6,480 nt of DNA, from NCBI GenBank assembly GCA_028709135.1, contig JAQVXN010000114.1, positions 1-6,480 of the forward strand. The letters are read 5' to 3'. The first letter of the stretch is position 1, and every line of letters begins with the position of its first letter. A model generated the notes under the pieces. That model was not told where the DNA came from and did no database searches. It saw only the letters and a list, made by a program, of their open reading frames with translations. Position numbers and translations under genes: made by a program. The DNA is from Bacteroidaceae bacterium (GTDB lineage: Bacteria > Bacteroidota > Bacteroidia > Bacteroidales > Bacteroidaceae). Below are positions 6,010 through 6,480 of this stretch, in pieces.

Positions 6010-6480
6010 TTAGATAATGATAGCAATGAATTGAGCCTGTTCTTGATGAAGTGCTTTCATTCCATGAAGTAAATTGGCATTAAAATAAAGAGAATCGCCC
6101 GGATTTAAAATTAAGTCTTTTTCATCTAAACGAATTTGAAGGCAACCTTTTACAACAAGATTAAATTCTTGTCCAGAATGCTGATTTAATGTAATTGGTT
6201 CGTTACTGGGCTCTACAGTAACTAAAAATGGATCCGCGAGCCGGCCTTTAAAGCCTGATGCCAAAGATTGATATTTATAAGCTTTTGTGCGTTCTATTGA
6301 AATTCCCTTCCCGCTTCTGGTTAAAAAATATTTGGACATTCGCGGTTCTAATCCAAACATCAGTTCGTCCAATGAAACTCTAAATTTTCGTGATATTCTT
6401 TGTAACATGGAAACAGAGATGTCACTTTCTCCTGTTTCCGCTTTTTCGTATTCTTGTTGATCAAGTCCTGCTTGTTGTGC
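6010..6480 (-). CDS. XRE-family regulator with C-terminal cupin domain (5' end outside window)
   Basis: The frame is open from the right edge to the TAA at 6012-6010, giving 156 visible residues. The first 24 lie upstream of the first in-frame ATG (6408) and read AQQAGLDQQEYEKAETGESD then ISVS, followed by MLQRISRKFRVSLDELMFG. This is the recognition half of an XRE helix-turn-helix, so the true start is beyond the window and the ATG at 6408 is internal. After a linker, a cupin_2 domain holds QHSGQEFNLVVKG (about residues 100-112 of the visible part) and LNPGDSLYFNANLLHGM (about 125-141), with the usual His/Glu and His positions. Such proteins bind DNA through the helix-turn-helix and sense a small ligand in the cupin barrel. 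The 8-bp gap to the acyl-CoA synthetase suggests co-transcription, and it may control this unit in response to the acid or its CoA ester. That ligand is my inference. Confidence 0.88.
   Translation of the reverse strand, partial: AQQAGLDQQEYEKAETGESDISVSMLQRISRKFRVSLDELMFGLEPRMSKYFLTRSGKGISIERTKAYKYQSLASGFKGRLADPFLVTVEPSNEPITLNQHSGQEFNLVVKGCLQIRLDEKDLILNPGDSLYFNANLLHGMKALHQEQAQFIAIII

Overview
The window looks like chromosomal DNA from a Bacteroidales bacterium (Bacteroides, Parabacteroides, Prevotella or a close relative). I base this on gene content: a FemAB-like GNAT protein next to an FdtA-type ketoisomerase and a DegT-type aminotransferase, and a cupin-type XRE regulator next to a medium-chain acyl-CoA synthetase. 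The AT-rich sequence, the short AT-rich gaps and the lack of convincing Shine-Dalgarno sequences also fit. The genus cannot be fixed from the sequence alone. Every gene I accept is on the minus strand, so transcription runs from high to low coordinates.

Right part (about 4250-6480): a two-gene unit. An XRE/cupin regulator enters from the right edge with its start outside the window. It is followed after 8 bp by an AMP-forming acyl-CoA synthetase with a full set of adenylation motifs. The unit ends at a strong intrinsic terminator with a perfect 14-bp stem (4252-4293).

Middle (3712-4339): a 628-bp stretch with no gene. Besides the terminator it holds four tandem units of exactly 21 bp (3854-3932), each built around a TGACGC...GCGT dyad. 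They lie about 140-220 bp upstream of the next operon. This is the most unusual structure in the window.

Left part (1-3711): five tightly packed genes of a surface-polysaccharide operon, joined by overlaps of 13, 7 and 4 bp and one gap of 3 bp. In transcription order they are an FdtA/QdtA-family 3,4-ketoisomerase, a FemAB/GNAT-type acyltransferase, a DegT/DnrJ/EryC1/StrS aminotransferase, and two related family-2 glycosyltransferases, the second cut by the left edge. Together the first three can plausibly convert dTDP-4-keto-6-deoxyglucose into a dTDP-3-acylamino-3,6-dideoxyhexose (Fuc3NAc or Qui3NAc type), and the glycosyltransferases would place sugars on a capsule or O-antigen repeat unit. 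The genes that make the dTDP-4-keto-6-deoxyglucose precursor (rmlA, rmlB) and the export and polymerisation genes are not in the window.

I find no complete new system. The points worth a second look are the 21-bp palindromic repeats, the unusual residue next to the active-site Trp of the ketoisomerase, the acyltransferase fold, and the tandem glycosyltransferase duplication.
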